Source: Sulfitobacter sp. SK011 (GTDB lineage Bacteria > Pseudomonadota > Alphaproteobacteria > Rhodobacterales > Rhodobacteraceae). From it: a DNA stretch of 64,000 nucleotides. Shown piece by piece: positions 61,446-64,000 of this stretch; positions within the stretch are counted from its first letter, which is position 1; each line of letters starts with the position of its first letter. A model generated the notes under the pieces. The model had not been told where the DNA came from and searched no databases. It was given only the letters and a program-made list of their open reading frames with translations. The translations under genes and the position numbers were made by a program. The stretch covers positions 186,001-250,000 of the forward strand of contig NZ_CP025803.1 of assembly GCF_003352065.1 (NCBI RefSeq). The letters are read 5' to 3'.

Positions 61446-62251
61446 TGGATCAGTCGACCACGCTTGTTGCTGCATTTCTGGGTTTGCTGGAAGGGCTGAC
61501 GGAGTTCATTCCCGTCTCTTCGACCGGTCACATCCTGTTGGCGGGCCACTTTCTTGGCTTTGACAGCGCGGGCAAGACCTTTGAGGTGGTAATTCAACTG
61601 GGTGCGGTCCTTGCTATCCTAACGATCTATGCTGCGCGTCTTTGGGCTGTGTTCAGTTCTGCGCCGCATGATCCGCAGTCGCGGCGGTTCATTCTGTCGG
61701 TGCTGATCGCGTTTCTACCTGCGGTTTTCATTGGCGTTCTGGCGCATGATTTCATCAAGACAGTGCTGTTTGAAACACCGGTTCTGATCGCGGTGATGCT
61801 GATCCTTGGTGGGATTGTTCTGATCTTTGTGGACCGTGTCGCGCCTGAGCCTTCACACCATGAGGCGATGGAGTTTCCCTTGCCGATGGCGATTAAAATC
61901 GGGTTTATTCAATGCCTTGCCATGATCCCCGGCGTGTCGCGATCGGGTGCTACGATTGTAGGCGCATTAATGTTGGGGGCGAGCAAACGCGCAGCGGCGG
62001 AGTTTTCGTTTTTCCTGTCGATGCCGACGATGGCAGGGGCGTTTGCCTATGACTTTTATAAGAACCGCGATGTCCTGGATGCCTCGGCACTGGGTGAGAT
62101 TGCAGTTGGGTTTGTCATGGCGTTCATTACCGCGGTTTTGGTGGTGAAATGGCTGCTGGGCTATGTCAGCAAGCACGGATACGCTCTTTTTGGGTGGTGG
62201 CGAATCGTTGTGGGCCTGTTGGCGCTGGCGGCTTTGATCGCTGGATATTAG
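61445..62251 (+). CDS. uppP: Undecaprenyl-diphosphatase
   Basis: A 268-residue integral membrane phosphatase (BacA family) that recycles undecaprenyl pyrophosphate for peptidoglycan and O-antigen synthesis. The two active-site motifs are [16 protein letters not shown] (residues 16-31) and [16 protein letters not shown], with about eight membrane helices. ATG 61445 overlaps the preceding stop (TGATG). It supports the lipid-carrier cycle that the glycan genes of the window rely on. Confidence 0.96.
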   Translation: MDQSTTLVAAFLGLLEGLTEFIPVSSTGHILLAGHFLGFDSAGKTFEVVIQLGAVLAILTIYAARLWAVFSSAPHDPQSRRFILSVLIAFLPAVFIGVLAHDFIKTVLFETPVLIAVMLILGGIVLIFVDRVAPEPSHHEAMEFPLPMAIKIGFIQCLAMIPGVSRSGATIVGALMLGASKRAAAEFSFFLSMPTMAGAFAYDFYKNRDVLDASALGEIAVGFVMAFITAVLVVKWLLGYVSKHGYALFGWWRIVVGLLALAALIAGY

Positions 62252-62407
62252 ATAATAGGTCCGTATCGGATTTAATTTAGCGCAATAATTTGCCACAACA
62301 CAACCAATGAAGAAATAAAGCGACATATAGGTCAGCAATGCTGCCTTTATCTTTGCGCTCTGATGTAATACCCCGGACATCCAATGGTTTGACTGAGGGG
62401 CGGAATC

Positions 62408-63841
62408 ATGGCTGAGCAGCCGATGCTGAAATTTACGAGCGTTGAGCGGGATATGCCCGAGAAACGTCCGCCGAACCTACGGCGCACAGATTTCAACGAG
62501 ATTTATGCCGAGTACGCGGATACCAAGGCCAAGGAGCAATCCAGCCGGTGCAGCCAGTGTGGTGTCCCCTATTGTCAGTCGCACTGCCCCTTGCACAACA
62601 ATATCCCCGATTGGCTGCGACTGACGGCAGAGGGGCGTTTGCAAGAGGCCTATGAGATCAGTCAGGCCACCAACACCTTCCCCGAGATTTGCGGACGCAT
62701 CTGCCCGCAAGATCGCCTGTGCGAAGGCAATTGCGTGATCGAGCAATCCGGCCACGGCACGGTCACGATCGGGTCAGTTGAAAAATACATCACTGATACG
62801 GCGTGGGAAAAAGGTTGGGTGCAGGCCATCAAGCCCAGTGTTGAGCGCGCTGAAAGCGTTGGCATCATTGGTGCGGGACCCGGCGGTCTGGCCGCTGCTG
62901 ATGTTCTGCGCCGGCAAGGTGTGCAAGTCACGATCTATGACCGCTATGACCGTGCGGGCGGCTTGCTGACCTATGGGATCCCCGGTTTCAAGCTGGAAAA
63001 AGACATCGTTATGCGCCGCAATGATCAGCTGGCCGAGGGCGGCGTGACCTTTGAGCTGAACTGTGATGTCGGCCGCGACATTTCATTTGCCGATCTGCGC
63101 GCCAAACATGACGCGGTGATCATTGCGACGGGTGTCTATAAAACACGGGAAATTCGTGCGCCGGGCATCGGAGGTTTCGGTGTCGAAAGCGCGATTGATT
63201 TTCTGACCGCCAGCAACCGCAAAAGCTTTGGTGATACGGTTGAGGAATTTGAAAGCGGGCGTTTGAACGCAAATGGCAAGAAGGTTGTTGTCATTGGCGG
63301 TGGCGATACGGCGATGGATTGTGTGCGCACGTCGATCCGGCAGGGTGCGGAGAGTGTGAAATGTCTCTACCGCCGTGACCGCGCCAATATGCCCGGCAGT
63401 CAGCGCGAGGTCGCCAACGCCGAAGAAGAAGGCGTGGTGTTTGAATGGCTGAGCGCGCCCAAAGGATTTGTCGGGGACCCGGTTAAAGGCGTGATGGTGC
63501 AAAAGATGCGTCTGGGCCAGCCCGACGTATCAGGCCGTCAAGCGCCCGAAGTGATCGAAGGTGCGGATTATGTGGAAGACGCTGATCTGGTGATTATGGC
63601 GCTGGGATTTGAGCCTGAGGATCTGCCAACGCTTTGGAACGAGCCAGACCTGCCGACAAACCGGTGGGGAACGATCAAGGCCGATTATGTGACCGGAGCA
63701 ACCGCGATAGACGGCGTTTATGCCGTGGGTGATATTGTGCGCGGCGCATCGTTGGTCGTCTGGGCCATCAAGGACGGGCGCGATTGTGCCGAAGCGATCC
63801 TGAAACGTTTGGATGAACCTGCGGCACTGGCAGCGGAATGA
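62408..63841 (+). CDS. gltD: Glutamate synthase small subunit
   Basis: A 477-residue NADPH-dependent flavoprotein. The N-terminal cysteines for Fe-S clusters are CSQCGVPYCQSHC and CGRICPQDRLCEGNC; the FAD loop is VGIIGAGPGGLAAADVL and the NADPH loop is VVVIGGGDTAMDCVRTS. It passes electrons to GltB, which makes glutamate from 2-oxoglutarate and glutamine. ATG 62408 gives the family N-terminus. A 156-base gap before it holds its own promoter. GltB is not in the window. Confidence 0.96.
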   Translation: MAEQPMLKFTSVERDMPEKRPPNLRRTDFNEIYAEYADTKAKEQSSRCSQCGVPYCQSHCPLHNNIPDWLRLTAEGRLQEAYEISQATNTFPEICGRICPQDRLCEGNCVIEQSGHGTVTIGSVEKYITDTAWEKGWVQAIKPSVERAESVGIIGAGPGGLAAADVLRRQGVQVTIYDRYDRAGGLLTYGIPGFKLEKDIVMRRNDQLAEGGVTFELNCDVGRDISFADLRAKHDAVIIATGVYKTREIRAPGIGGFGVESAIDFLTASNRKSFGDTVEEFESGRLNANGKKVVVIGGGDTAMDCVRTSIRQGAESVKCLYRRDRANMPGSQREVANAEEEGVVFEWLSAPKGFVGDPVKGVMVQKMRLGQPDVSGRQAPEVIEGADYVEDADLVIMALGFEPEDLPTLWNEPDLPTNRWGTIKADYVTGATAIDGVYAVGDIVRGASLVVWAIKDGRDCAEAILKRLDEPAALAAE

Positions 63842-63984
63842 CCATGGTTTCGGTGTCTGTGCAACGTCGGTATTGCGTCAGTATTGGCACCGTCATTTGC
63901 CATTGGGCACGGCACAAAGGCTGACCCTTTTCAGCCAGAAGATTTAGAATTCTTTAAGCGAAGCAATCATCAGGGAGAAGTGAC

Positions 63985-64000
63985 ATGAGCGGATCAAAAA
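63985..64000 (+). CDS. First codons of a downstream gene
   Basis: An ATG at 63985 preceded by AGGGAGAAG reads MSGSK to the end of the window. The strong ribosome-binding site supports a real start. Too little is visible to name it; it follows gltD on the same strand after 143 bases. Confidence 0.5.

Overview
The window looks like chromosomal DNA of a Roseobacter-group alphaproteobacterium (Rhodobacteraceae). The basis is gene content and order: a Branch-type beta-1,6-GlcNAc transferase with a long C-terminal extension next to a NodH-like sulfotransferase, an lptC-lptA-lptB-hpf-ptsN run without rpoN, a paa (phenylacetate) operon with paaX, and an NDUFA9-like/uppP/gltD group beside a tRNA-Leu gene. 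The species cannot be named from sequence alone.

Positions 1-11,400 hold envelope polysaccharide genes: an ABC-2 polysaccharide exporter permease, cysQ, kdsB, a family 2 glycosyltransferase, galU, galE, three more glycosyltransferases and a two-domain sulfotransferase. They make activated sugars (CMP-Kdo, UDP-glucose, UDP-galactose), assemble a glycan and probably sulfate it; CysQ would remove the PAP left by sulfation. Positions 11,400-16,180 (minus strand) hold ptsN, hpf, lptB, lptA, lptC, kdsD and a short RNase D, so LPS export and Kdo synthesis continue here. Positions 16,230-25,100 (minus strand) hold the ring-epoxidation part of aerobic phenylacetyl-CoA catabolism (thiolase, paaABCDE, paaZ, paaX) plus a VOC-bicupin protein. 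Phenylacetate-CoA ligase and the paaFGH-type enzymes are not here.

Positions 25,422-60,219 form an island of about 34.8 kb integrated in the 3' end of tRNA-Leu(CAG). The evidence is a near-perfect 19/20-nt direct repeat of the tRNA 3' end at the far boundary, a P4-type integrase beside the tRNA, and clusters of GATACCCAC-type repeats inside both ends. The two ends are mirror images: each has an AlpA-like regulator convergent with a replication-relaxation family gene, and each has traG-like coupling ATPase sequence (complete on the right; only the C-terminal tail, fused to an IS5 transposase remnant, on the left). About 12 kb of surface-glycan cargo sits in the left copy: three family 2 glycosyltransferases, an acyltransferase, WbqC, a DegT aminotransferase, FkbM and class I methyltransferases, and a formyltransferase coupled to two beta-propeller proteins. 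The middle holds an adenylate cyclase, an orphan oligopeptide-type binding protein, a homocysteine methyltransferase and a GFA-family protein. The right part holds mobility genes: a second coupling-type ATPase, DUF3768, a large serine recombinase with a small upstream ORF, an XRE regulator, ArdC, and an operon of a membrane protein, two small proteins, a TraG-like ATPase and a replication-relaxation protein. I see no classical relaxase and no T4SS channel genes.

Positions 60,200-64,000 return to core chromosome: tRNA-Leu, an NDUFA9-like protein, uppP, gltD and the first codons of another gene.
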